Part shown: positions 34,401-45,460 of the stretch, piece after piece
Layout: the number at the start of each line of letters is the position of its first letter
Position numbering within the stretch: the first letter of the stretch is position 1
Assembly: GCF_032854445.1 (NCBI RefSeq)
Contig: NC_088302.1
Coordinates: forward strand, 36,956,191-37,020,190
Source of the DNA: Liolophura sinensis
Taxonomy: Eukaryota > Mollusca > Polyplacophora > Chitonida > Chitonidae
Length of the DNA: 64,000 nt
Reading direction: 5' to 3'
Position numbers and translations under genes: made by a program
The notes under the pieces: generated by a model
The model's database searches: none
What the model saw: only the letters and a program-made list of their open reading frames with translations
Told to the model about the DNA's origin: nothing

Positions 34401-37077
34401 TTTTTTAAGGTAACATTGACAATGTGGTCTACATTCTAGTTCCCATAGCCTCAAAATAAATTCTAAAACTGAATTGTAAATTTTGACCTAAGTCAAAACG
34501 GACTTCGGTTCCATCAGTGTCCACGTGGTATACTTATACCTGCACGCAACCATAACAATGCCCTTCACTACCGGTGTACCACGCCTGTCGAATGTAACTT
34601 TGTTTGGTTTAGAGCCTCTCCATCACACAAGGGTTTCACCTATCAAAGGCTGAGCTATTTAAGGTATAACAAAGTATCAAAGGTATACAACAGACACCTT
34701 AATTTTATATCGTCTCCGTCGATCGGCCCCTAAACAATGAGTCCACAGGCTCGAATCCAACTCTCGCCACTTTGGATGCGGTTTTAAGTCAGATCCCTGG
34801 TGACAGCTTTCTTTCACCCATAAACTTAACAGCAGGCATCTAATGACTATTGAAATATTCTTCAGTACCCTGTTAAACACAAAGTAAATACATTTCATTA
34901 TGAAACGAATAAGACAATATTTATGGGGAATAGTTATCACGCGATTGATTAACAGATGGATTGATTGGTGATTTTCATCATGCTCAGTTTTTTGCACATA
35001 TGGTGACGGTCAGATTCATGGGTGGAGGAAACCGGAGTGACCAGAGGAAACCACCGACCTTTGTCAGGTACCTGGAAAACCTCCTGACCTAAAGACCCGG
35101 CCGAAACAGTGAGATCTGGATTATCATACGCTTATCGGATGCATGGCATTTCGTTTTCCTTTAACTGTCGCCACGATATATTCCGCCTTACCAAAGGCTT
35201 CGGGGAATGTATACGCATCGTCTTTAGAAGCAAGCTAATATTGATTTACATCCGTATACTTTTAGTTCTGCATCCTAGTTCTTTTAGAGAGTTTATGAAT
35301 GTTTAACTATTTGATCATTCAACAATTGTCGGTCAGCACGAGAACGCCTGATGCTGCATATGAACACATGTCCTTCTGTACTCGATGAATACATATCCTT
35401 CCTAAACTGGAACGCATAAATCGTATATTCTTTCAAGAAAAAATATGATATAGTTTGTAAAATGAGAATTAGTATTATGAACTTCATCATTTGTCAAGTT
35501 TCAAGCATTATCGATCTTATTTACTTTTTTTTCAAGTTTCGAAATTCGGTAACAGGATGTAACATTAAAATAGACGTCTATCTTAACCCCAGGTTAAAAA
35601 GATGAAAATTGCTGTGGTGTTAAGAAAATGAACGATAGGAAATAGAAGCGCAACTACAGCCCATATAGACATGGCTTCGCGCGTCAATGTGAAGGTCGTT
35701 CTACTGCATTTTGTTTCAAATCCGGCGTTGATCCAAACTCTGCGAACACTAAGATCCTTATGCAAAGTTTTATAAGCGTGCTTGTTCTCTTGATATCACT
35801 GGGTTCTGCATCCAGGCTTTTATCACGGTTTTGCTAGACTTATGTATTATCTTATAAAGATTGTATCTTTAAGATATATTTTTTTTAGAGAAATTTCCTC
35901 CGATTCTCCAGTTGAAACCTGGAACATATCTTTTAACAGATCTCTTCCTGTCGAAAACACTTCCAACACAAACAAATCATTCACAAGGATGATAATAATC
36001 CCTTCTACGGAAAGAACATTCTAAACTTTATGCAGACATTATCTGTAAAACTCCATTATACTCTAAGACCCCAGTTTTTATGTTTTAATTGAAAATTCAG
36101 TCGCGCAAAGAAGTCTTATATCGTTAATTTGATACTTGCATATACTATGATGTAAATGGCAGAGATTAGGAGGCAGTGCCACCTTAATGTCACACGAACA
36201 ACATTAATGTCTAATTAACGATAAAGCTTCAACAGGTTTTAGGAAATTAAGCCCATTTCTCAGGCAATCGTGCTGGCCCCTTGCCAGCCGTCAAATCTCT
36301 GACCTTCACATTAAAAATCGTTTAATGATAGGCCGTTGTAGGATGTCGGGTTATATTTACGAGTACATGTACGGGCAAGTAAAGCTGTCAACTTTTCATG
36401 ACGAACTAACAGTAAAGTTACCGTGATTGTTATGGTAATTGTCATGGCTCATTTCCACCGTTTAACTGTCACATAAACCCGTTTGATGGCTGTGACCAAT
36501 GCGAACGCCACGGTTGCCTCTCTCTATAGACTTGGGACTAAATTGTTTCGAGTGTCCCTTGCTGAACCTTGACAGAAGGTCAGCGGATTAACGGGGAATT
36601 TAACGGTATAAACCGTTTTCCAGGCGGAGTCCCGTTATCCTGCCATAAAGAACAACCACTGACGGCTAGCCAGGCGGGACGACCTAAAAATCACTCTGAG
36701 AGACGATATGGGAGTTGACGTGTCCTAGAGCGGGCAAAACTTCCGTCTTTCCCCACCATTCTACTGTTATTTATATCATTTGTTGCTACAACAGGGCCGT
36801 TTAACTCCGTTGCTAACAAGTCTTTGCTCGTCTTTTACTTTCTTTTGAAATAGATGGCTGTTCACTGAGAACATTCAAGATAACGGACTTCTCAGTGTAC
36901 ATTTTATGCTTTCACCAAATGCAAAAATGGTCCAGTTTTATTCATGGGTCAAGGAATTGGGAACAACTCCTACAACCTCTTTTCATCGCAGAAAAATTGA
37001 TTAGGCTTGGCCCTTTTGAATCATGTACAAAAGATCACAGAATTTGAATACATAAACATCTACGGGCTGATTTCATA

Positions 37078-37136
37078 CATACACACACACACACACACAT
37101 ATATACACACAAAGAATACATATATATATATATACA
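37078..37136. repeat. (CA)n/(TA)n microsatellite
   Basis: Runs of CA followed by ATATATAC and a perfect TA run. Confidence 0.9.
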
Positions 37137-38148
37137 GATGCTTCCAGATCAATCTTGTCCTTGAATGGTGGCCTTCATTCAATATGATCGGTAAAAGCAT
37201 GTTTAAGCATATAAGTAGGAATAGGTGCAGATGCTTCGAAAATGCGATTTAATCGAAAACTCTATACGAAATCTGCAAGTCGTTTGAAAATCAATGAAAG
37301 AAGTGTTCATTACACTGGCAAATTCTTATATTACACGCCTCAAAAAGCTACCACTTACTTCAGATAAATTAACCCCCCCCCACCACCACCACGTCTTAAA
37401 CCCATGATTGTGTTTTAAATGTGATGACAACACAGTGTTTTGAGTAATTCTAGACCAGTTAACAAATTGCAGTTAACATCCCTGCTTAATCCCTGCTTGA
37501 GCCTGTAAATTGCTACAATTTATGCATTTACATGGTCAGAATAAAACCCTGGCTGAGATAAACTGACAAGAAGTCGCATTTCACCTGTTACTTGTGACAA
37601 TGTGTCAGTTATCACATTGTCCTGGTTCCACTCTCTGTGGTATATGTCTTTAATTATATTGTATGAGATAGACATGGTGGCACAGGTCCAATGAAAAAAA
37701 GGCCTAGGTCAATGAAAAACATGATTTTAGGTTTATATATAATAAAATTAAACAGAAAACTGCTTGACTGCTTCTAGAAATAGCGCGCTTAAAATCCGGC
37801 CACAAAATAGAACGTAAATAACCCCAATGACTAAAAAAATGAGCCAAAGACCGGAAATGAATAAATTTCTTGTCTAAGCAAATGGCGTGTTTGGTATAGA
37901 AGCTATAAGCGTTGAAGACATAAAAGTGTTTACAACAATACACACAAAAACACTTGTGTTGAAGTCTAACACCACAACTTGTGTTGTTTCATTCAACACA
38001 GAAATCTGTAGGTCAAGAAAAACATGTGTTAAATAAATGTGAAGTACATATGTTTATGTTACAAAATAATAAAACACACACCAAAACTTTGTCTTAATTC
38101 AACAGAAGATAGAAGTGTTTAAATATGAAACAAGACCTTTGTAGGAGA

Positions 38149-38396
38149 TTTTTTTTTTTTTTTTTGACTGGTGTTTTACGCCGTACTCAAGATTATTTCA
38201 CTTATACGACGGCGGCCAGCATTATGGTGGGCGGAAACCCACGACCATCCGCAGGCTGCTGAAACACCTTCCCACATACGGCCAGAGAGGAAGCCAGCAT
38301 GAGCTGGACTTGAGCTCACATCGACCGCATTGGTGAGAGACTCCTGGGTCATCACGCTGCGCTAGCGCGCTAACCAACTGAGCCACGGAGGCCCCC
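38149..38396 (-). mobile_element. full-length SINE family A
   Basis: T-rich tail to an intact head (GCGCTAGCGCGCTAACCAAC, TGAGCCACGGAGGCC). CCTTTGTAGGAGA at 38136-38148 and 38396-38408 is an exact 13 bp target-site duplication, so the insertion looks recent. Confidence 0.93.
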
Positions 38397-39589
38397 CTTT
38401 GTAGGAGAGAACACAAGTTTAGTTTTGTGTGTATGGATGGACAGACGCACGGCCTGGACTGCCGGACGTGCAATATACGACGACTATGATAATATGCTCC
38501 TATAGGCCAGTTTTATCTCATGGGTAAAACCTTGCCAATATGAAAAAAATTTTGACCATATTCATCACTGAATTGTGTCATGTGAATAAATAATCGCGAT
38601 TATATTAACGCGCTCCGAGGGTCTACGTCAGCAATTATAGAACGATTAATTGTGAAACCAAGCCATCGAAAGGTTCATGTGTGTTACCCTGAATAATTTT
38701 GTGTTGTATTCGTTTCAAACCGAACTTAGAAAGGTCAGTAGGTACAGCAGTGTTCAATCCATGAAATGTCAATCACACACACCGTCCGTGAAAAGAATTT
38801 TTGGTAATAAAATAATTCGGCTTTATGTACTACATGGTATGCTTTACGATCCTATAACATAATATTAGCCTGTTATATTTATTTATGCCTTGAGTTTTCA
38901 TGTGCGCTGCGGGGTCAGCTTTTTATGAGCGGGCCAGGCTTAAGCTAAGGTTAATGTGTAACACGGCGCTTTGACGTCTACATAGCATCATTTTGAGAAA
39001 AGCGTGAAGAGAAACCTGTAAGTTTTGAGAATGTGTTGAGACAATAAACACATATTGAAGTGAATATTCCCATTTTCCCACAACATTTTTTGCACATATA
39101 CTCTGGTGATTGTACTTGGATCACTCGTACGCTTACTTTGATAACGACACGTAATTAATACACCGTATAACATTTGACATATAAGATATTCACGAGAATC
39201 TTCATGCAAATTCATGCATAAATTACAACCTTAAAACTGCAACAAGCAGGTCGAAAAGGTCTGTCGGTAAAAATGTTAACATCTTGTCTTTTAAACACAT
39301 GCACTCTTTTTGACATTCACTTAATAACGGCCCTTAGTGTTATACCACACAAAACCCATAATGGTCAACTTTTAGTTGGATGCCGCAGCTATAGCGAACG
39401 TTTACATGAATAATTGACGCTTAGATTCTATCCAGTATATCTTCGTCGTACTTAATACTAATGAATATTTGAGCTTCAAATACACATACACTGTATACTG
39501 AGGCTTAGCAAAAATGTATTTTTGACTACACACTGAGTTCATTTTAAACAAGCAAAAAATTGACATCCCTATCAGTCACAATTATATCT

Positions 39590-39885
39590 GCACGTGCAAG
39601 TCTCATCGATCTATTTCATTCACGAGGCAAACTTCCGTGCTGCCGTAAGACGTCGGCAGATGCCGGACTAAACAGGGGAGGGCGCGAACTTTTGCACGTG
39701 CACTAACAGAGCTTGTTTACTAACCTATAAATCAATAGTTGATTTCAGTCCCCATAAGCGTGAGTCAGTACCATGCAATGACCAAGTCCCTATACTCCAT
39801 ATATAAACAACAAGCTACATTCACTTGACACAAGCTTGTACCATTCTGCTGGAAGGAACGAAAAGGCAGCTAAAAGTAAGACAGC
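39590..39885 (+). promoter_or_regulatory. promoter-like block with E-boxes and TATA
   Basis: Two CACGTG palindromes (GCACGTGCA near 39591 and again near 39694) lie upstream of CATATATAAACAAC near 39800. After the expected start (about 39830) comes a short leader ending CTAAAA/gtaaga, a possible donor. No matching coding exon is confirmed downstream, so the gene it might serve is unknown. Confidence 0.3.
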
Positions 39886-40659
39886 ACCCATCAGCTTGGG
39901 ATGATTGATGGACAGTTAAATATGCAGAAAATGTGTTGATTTTGTCTCCTTGTACGCAGTGCCCCTCCTCTAATCCGCCCCATTCACAAACCCTAGGGTG
40001 ACCTGCTTTTTTGACGCGCTATATAATAGCGAGTGCAATACACAGACACCTCTCATGCGTGTATTATGGGGAGCTTGTCGCATGTTATATAGTCTATATA
40101 CAAGCCTTTCGGCGTATACCATTAAGGCACCTCAACATTCCCTCCAAATCACACTTTGCAGTAACTGAAAAACTCGTCCTGGTTGCGTACATTGGGAAAA
40201 ACAAACAAAGACAAGGTGAAAGACAGTAAAATCCAATCTGCACACAATCTTTTTCTCTTTTCAACACCAGAGTGTATTTGAAGCTGTTGTCGAACGGAAA
40301 CCTACGACCAACCAGGATTAGGGGGATCGTTAAACACGAAAAACTTATGAACGGATCATACTGGTCTTGATTTCAGGTCCAAGAAAATAAAGTTGCACAC
40401 AAAATCGTATCAAAATCGGACAGCATTTTAATTGTAGCAATTGAAACACAGAAACGAAAGCATGGCATTGGATTGACACGCCCAAATTAATACCCCCCAC
40501 GTTTTGATTGATTGATTGGTTAATTGTTGTTCAATGCTGTGCCCTGCTCAACATTTTTTTTTTTTGACTTCTACTACGGCGGTCACTTTATGGGTCTTAC
40601 CTCAGATCCAAGCTTTATAATTGGTATTAACGACTAATACACTATGGCAATGTTTGGTC

Positions 40660-40772
40660 GATGTATAAGTAATCACTGGTAAGTGTGCCAATAATGTTGC
40701 AAAATTGTTGCCATGGCAAACATAAGATAGCAGTTTCTATCTTCCAACCCCGCTTTGTGAAACTGGGCCCAG
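40660..40772. mobile_element. degraded MITE-like element
   Basis: Its right end CTTTGTGAAACTGGGCCC matches the ends of the element at 13090 in reverse, and a TTGCCATGG core is shared. The left end is not clear. Confidence 0.4.
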
Positions 40773-41075
40773 ATCTGTAGATCAATATATGGATTCATAT
40801 AAAAAAACCTGTAAATACGGCGATGGTGAGATCAGGTAGAACTTGGAGAAATGAAAATATACCTTCATATACCAAACATCATCCAAATTTCCACATCCAG
40901 TCTTTGATGGGTTTGTATCAGAACTGCTCATCTTTGTAGGTATAAATATATTACTATGTATTTACAGACCGCATTCTTAGAGATCACATACACTTCAATG
41001 ATATACAGTTATCTGATTGATGTCTTTCACCTCAGTTAGAATCCATCATCTCTGCACCGACTGTAATCTTATTGA

Positions 41076-41588
41076 CGGGGGATATACCAGACAGAAGCTG
41101 CCCACCTCTGTGTAGATGACAGAAAACCGCAGCGTGCTCAGTGTGTAGCTAATGACGAGCACGCGACCTCACTGGTCAAGACGTGTGTGTCATCAAGAAG
41201 AAACATTCACGAGAAGAAACACTGGAGCTATGTTGTTGGCGCAAGTACATGAAACTACATGGACGGCGCCTTGCACAGAGAGTAAATACGAATCGCAAGC
41301 CTTTTGTAGACCATGTGCGTTTTTGCGACGCAGCTCTAAAGCTTTAGGTCTTTTTCATTGTTGTTCAGCGCCAGGCATTCTGAAGAATTGTTCCAGCTAT
41401 ATGATGACGGACACTACACTATGCAGGTGGAGGCAACAATAGCAAACTATCGGGAGAGTTATACCAATTGGCAAACTTTTTGCTCTTGTGACATGTATCA
41501 AACTGGTGAGAGACACGTGGTCTCTAGGGAGCTTCATGCAAGGCGACACCAGAAAGAGCGCCGTCGAGAACTTGTTTACCTATTTTAG
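41076..41588 (+). other. Cys-rich open segments, gene status unresolved
   Basis: Three overlapping plus-strand frames contain Cys-rich, protein-like stretches: EAAHLCVDDRKPQRAQC with KTCVSSRRN, CTESKYESQAFCRPC with FHCCSAPG, and FCSCDMYQTGER. No single frame or splice model joins them, and I recognise no family. This may be a decayed gene, small exons, or chance. Confidence 0.2.
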
Positions 41589-41961
41589 CTTGAAGCTGGA
41601 AGCCCCAGAAAAATGAAAGCATACAAATCTTACATTTGACTATCGTATAGAATTCGAGACACAGTTAATTCGTTGTAAAGGTTTGGCGTTTTGAAGATAA
41701 GGTATTCTGTTAAATTCGTTCTACCAGGCAACATACAAGATGTAAAGCTGTGCTTATTAACCAGGCCATTGGCTCACAAAAAGGTGACCTCAATTACAAA
41801 ACATTGATACATGCAAGTTTCAGTGACATCAACTCCAGTGCCTTTTCACACATTTTAGCGATACACATGGTTAAATATTGCCAAGGTTCTTTTTTGATGT
41901 CTCAACTGAACAGTGATATCAAAAAATTGTCTGAATATTATTCAGGAAATTCGTCACTTTT

Positions 41962-42125
41962 TATTTTATTTATTTGTTTCACTGGTGTTTTCAGCAGTAG
42001 TGAGGAATACATACGACAACAACCAGTATTATGGTGGTAGGAAACCGGGCACAGTCTGGGGGATACCCACAACCATCCACAGGTTGTTGGCAGACCTTCC
42101 CACTTATGCCCTTACGGCAGGAGTT
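41962..42125 (-). mobile_element. SINE family A, partial
   Basis: Tail TTTATTTGTTTCACTGGTG, body AACCAGTATTATGGTGG, GGAAACCGGGCACAGTCTGG and CATCCACAGGTTGTTGGCAG. It ends near GCCCTTACGGCAGG. Confidence 0.8.
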
Positions 42126-42234
42126 GTCATTTTTTAAGATTTTTCATTAATAGGTGGGTAGGCTACGTACAAGGCCAACAATGTCTTCCTTCAAAAACTG
42201 GCCAATATTTACAGAGGCCACACACACACGCACA

Positions 42235-42257
42235 AAAAAAAAAAAAAAAAAAAAAAA
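42235..42257 (+). repeat. poly-A tract
   Basis: An uninterrupted A run after CACACACGCAC. No retroposed gene sequence is evident upstream. Confidence 0.9.
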
Positions 42258-43993
42258 TGACAAACATTTGAAATACTGATTCTGTATGTTATATTTATTC
42301 AGAAGTTAATATCAGTGCGTAGTCAGAAATCAGATAAGTAAAGTCTGCCAGGGCAGGCCCTGCATTATGGCGGACTAGATATGTTATACACAGATCGAGG
42401 CAATACCACAGGTTTTTTTGATTGAGTCACACAAATATTCACAAACCAGTTATAAAATATTTATACAAGTTTTTACAAGTTTATGCATACTATAAATAGT
42501 AAGGTACCGGTATAAACACCAATATAATATACTTTTTTATATACATATTAAATATGCAGAAGTAATAAACACTGATAGAATCCAACGCCAAATTTTCTTG
42601 TGTTATATTAAAAATTTTGTTTTTTTTTGAAACAGGAAAATATCACCTCTATAACATTTTTACCTACATGTACAGGTCTGCACTACGCTATTTGCAACAA
42701 CATCAGATCTGAATGGTCTTTCACAAATACTACCTACACCAAAAAACCCCAGAAACAATGGAGAATCAGGCCTGTTTTGAGGTTAATTTTGCAACATCAT
42801 TGTCATGAATAATATGTATCAGTTCCTTGTTGAGTTGTCCTGTGTGGAATGCTGATTGTGGGCTGACACGGTTGTCAGAAATTATGCCACGGTTCACCAG
42901 ATAGCCCTATGGAACATGGAACGAGACAAATTCTACAAATATCTTGCCATTTTTCTCAGAACAATTTTTTAACTTGCATCTCCTTCCCAAAAATTTCAAT
43001 TTTTTCCCCTTGCATTAAAATGAAGACATGTAATAAGAAAAGCTAAAGCAAAACGTTTGACATATACAGCGCAAATTTTGGCTTTCAACAAGGAGCTACT
43101 AGGAGATCCTTCTATAGAACAATATCACAGTCAGATTGGAGGGATCGCCTTGAAATCTCTAGTACACAATAAAAGATGCTATCATACTGAAATGACAATG
43201 AGTGATTATAACATACAATTATAATAAATACATACCCATAATAATGAGTGTTTTAGGTTATTCCAAGTAGCAAACATTGCTAATGCTGAAATATGTAATG
43301 GAATTTTGAATATAATCAGCAAATGTATACTTCAGAATGTTTAAAGCCTTGTTGTTTAACACACTTGCAGATCACTGAACTTAACCACAAGACTGTTCTG
43401 ATGTTTCTAACCTTGTGTGAAATTCTGGAAACGATATTTTTGTCTGAAGCATCATTATTTATTCCTCTTAACAGAACCCAGTCCAATTTACCACAATACA
43501 AGTACATTTATGTACTTAAAATGTCTTTAAACAAGACCTTAATAGACACTTTTGAGGTACATTAAGAACCCAAATGCAATTCTGATTAACTCAGTCATAA
43601 TTAACATTAACGTCTTAAATAGTGTAATATTTTTAAAGGCAATTGTAAAAATAAAGCACACCAAATACATGTATAAATAGAATCAATCACTTCCAAGATC
43701 CAATTCAAATTCATATTCCTTCCATAATGATATGCACCAGTAATATGTAGCAATAAAGCATCAATTCAACAATAACATATGACACCGATACAAAGAGCAT
43801 TTTCAAACATGCATCATTAAGGTCCCACATCTCTTAACCATCTATTATTGGTGGTTTCCAGATGTAATATTATTTTACAAGAAATTTGTTATTTTTTTTT
43901 TTCACGAAAATCTTTGGTTGACAAATAAGAAATGAAATATGTCTTTTTTTCCTGTTGTTCTATAGGAATATAGGATAGGTACTTTCCATGTTG

Positions 43994-43999
43994 TTTATT
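43994..43999 (-). terminator. possible polyadenylation signal of the scaffold gene
   Basis: Minus-strand AATAAA about 245 bp after the stop codon. Further candidates lie downstream (near 43455 and 42290). Confidence 0.35.
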
Positions 44000-44242
44000 A
44001 ATAGGAATACAATATCTAAGAAAAATTTATACATATACTTCTTCAGACCACATGTTGAATCATTGACACTGATACCTAAATTTGTTATGGTCAAATAAAT
44101 CCAAATTTTTAACATTTTTTTCCTTTACATTTCACAAAAATTCTCAGTCTGAAATAGTCAATGGGACCATCCAAAATTACAAACAACCAGGTACTGGTGT
44201 ATCCCATTTTCTCTGGCAGATACCATTTACAAGGGTAGAGAA

Positions 44243-45460
44243 CTAATGTTCTACACTCACAGAAAGCAGTATCTTCATCAGGTCCCCTAGCAAAGATGCC
44301 AGCCACGTTGCTTGCTTCATCAGTTGTTTCATGGCAGGATCAGTCACAGGCTGTCCCATGATTTGTCGCGCCGTGATAACAGTCTTCTTGAAGGCGTCTG
44401 CGATCCGTGTCATTTCCTGCCCCAGTTTAAGAGCCTTAGGAACCTGATCCATCATCAACAGTGTGGCATGACAATGCAGAAACATCTTGGCTAGGGTATG
44501 GACACTACAGTTGACGTTACAGAAGAGTTTTGCAGATGACTGGGTGGCACTCGTCACCAAAGATTTGGCATCGCCGACAAATTGCCGGGTCACCAGAATC
44601 AGCTCGTCCCGACACATCTTTAGCTGCAATGGTTGTTTGTCTATTCGAGACTCCATCAAAGAAGACATGGTTTGTTCCAGCTCGGCCGCCAGACAATCTA
44701 CGTCGTTCCCAGCATGAGCTATGTCCCTGTCTGTTTCATAGTTCTTGGATAGAACAAATTTGATAAAGTTTGTATACTCGGGTGTCACAAAAGGATAGCC
44801 TGTTGCATCTTTGTGGATATCTCCATTAATGGATCGTTTCCTTCCACTGGATCCTCGGATCATGGGACCTCTCGTGGACTTTTCCATCTCTGGTGCATTG
44901 CTCCAAGATGGTGTGCGTGACACCGTAATTGTTCTGCTCCCAGCACTCAGTGCCCTCTGGTCGGAAGAGTCTGTGGAACCATTGGAACTGTCTGAGTTTG
45001 AGGTACTTCCTGTTCCAGAATTCCCAGCACTGCCGTTGGAGCTAGACTTCCTGGAAATGGGTCGCCACATCATGAGGTCGCCGTTTCTCTTCATGGTTGT
45101 CGTGGACTTTGAGGAGCTGTGGGCAGTAGTCTCTTGCTCGTTCTCCACATCTGAGGATGTTGTGAAGTCGTTCTCTTCAAAGATACTTCTTGCTTCCGCA
45201 AATGTAGGAGGGCTGGACTTTGCAGATGTTATGGTTTGTGGTGTTGTAATCTTGGAACTACTAGTTGGAATCCCACGTGTTTGGACTGAAGCACTATTTA
45301 ACTGATCTATGGAGCCCTTAGCCACACCTGTAGTGCCTGAAGCCTGGTTTGTAGTGCTTAAAGTCTCTTCACTGCCTGATGTCTTGTGTGATGTCTGACC
45401 TTGACTTTCGAACACGGCCTTGAGAGCCTTCAGAGGTCCCCGTTTCTTTCTTTCCCTTCC
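44243..45460 (-). CDS. scaffold gene, last exon (helical C-terminus)
   Basis: Acceptor ttcctcacag before GGAAGGG, phase 0, 405 codons and stop. It starts GRERKKRGPLKALKAVFESQ, has a Ser/Thr-rich middle with RSPSWS-like phosphosite contexts, and ends in a helical block containing CRDELILVTRQFVGDAKSLV, SVHTLAKMFLHC and MKQLMKQATWLASLLGDLMK. Confidence 0.92.
   Translation of the reverse strand, partial: GRERKKRGPLKALKAVFESQGQTSHKTSGSEETLSTTNQASGTTGVAKGSIDQLNSASVQTRGIPTSSSKITTPQTITSAKSSPPTFAEARSIFEENDFTTSSDVENEQETTAHSSSKSTTTMKRNGDLMMWRPISRKSSSNGSAGNSGTGSTSNSDSSNGSTDSSDQRALSAGSRTITVSRTPSWSNAPEMEKSTRGPMIRGSSGRKRSINGDIHKDATGYPFVTPEYTNFIKFVLSKNYETDRDIAHAGNDVDCLAAELEQTMSSLMESRIDKQPLQLKMCRDELILVTRQFVGDAKSLVTSATQSSAKLFCNVNCSVHTLAKMFLHCHATLLMMDQVPKALKLGQEMTRIADAFKKTVITARQIMGQPVTDPAMKQLMKQATWLASLLGDLMKILLSVSVEH

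Larger units (their letters stand above)
31542..39580. other. intergenic spacer upstream of FAM181
   Basis: No supported gene. It contains a repeat relic with tRNA-like B-box phrases near 34740-35100, a CA/TA microsatellite at 37078-37136, one full SINE, and a more GC-rich, non-repetitive block at 36160-36840 that could be regulatory. Confidence 0.5.

Noticed and set aside
44811-45305. 164-codon plus-strand frame
   Set aside because: Antisense shadow of the last scaffold exon, whose minus-strand frame is longer, in phase with other exons and protein-like.
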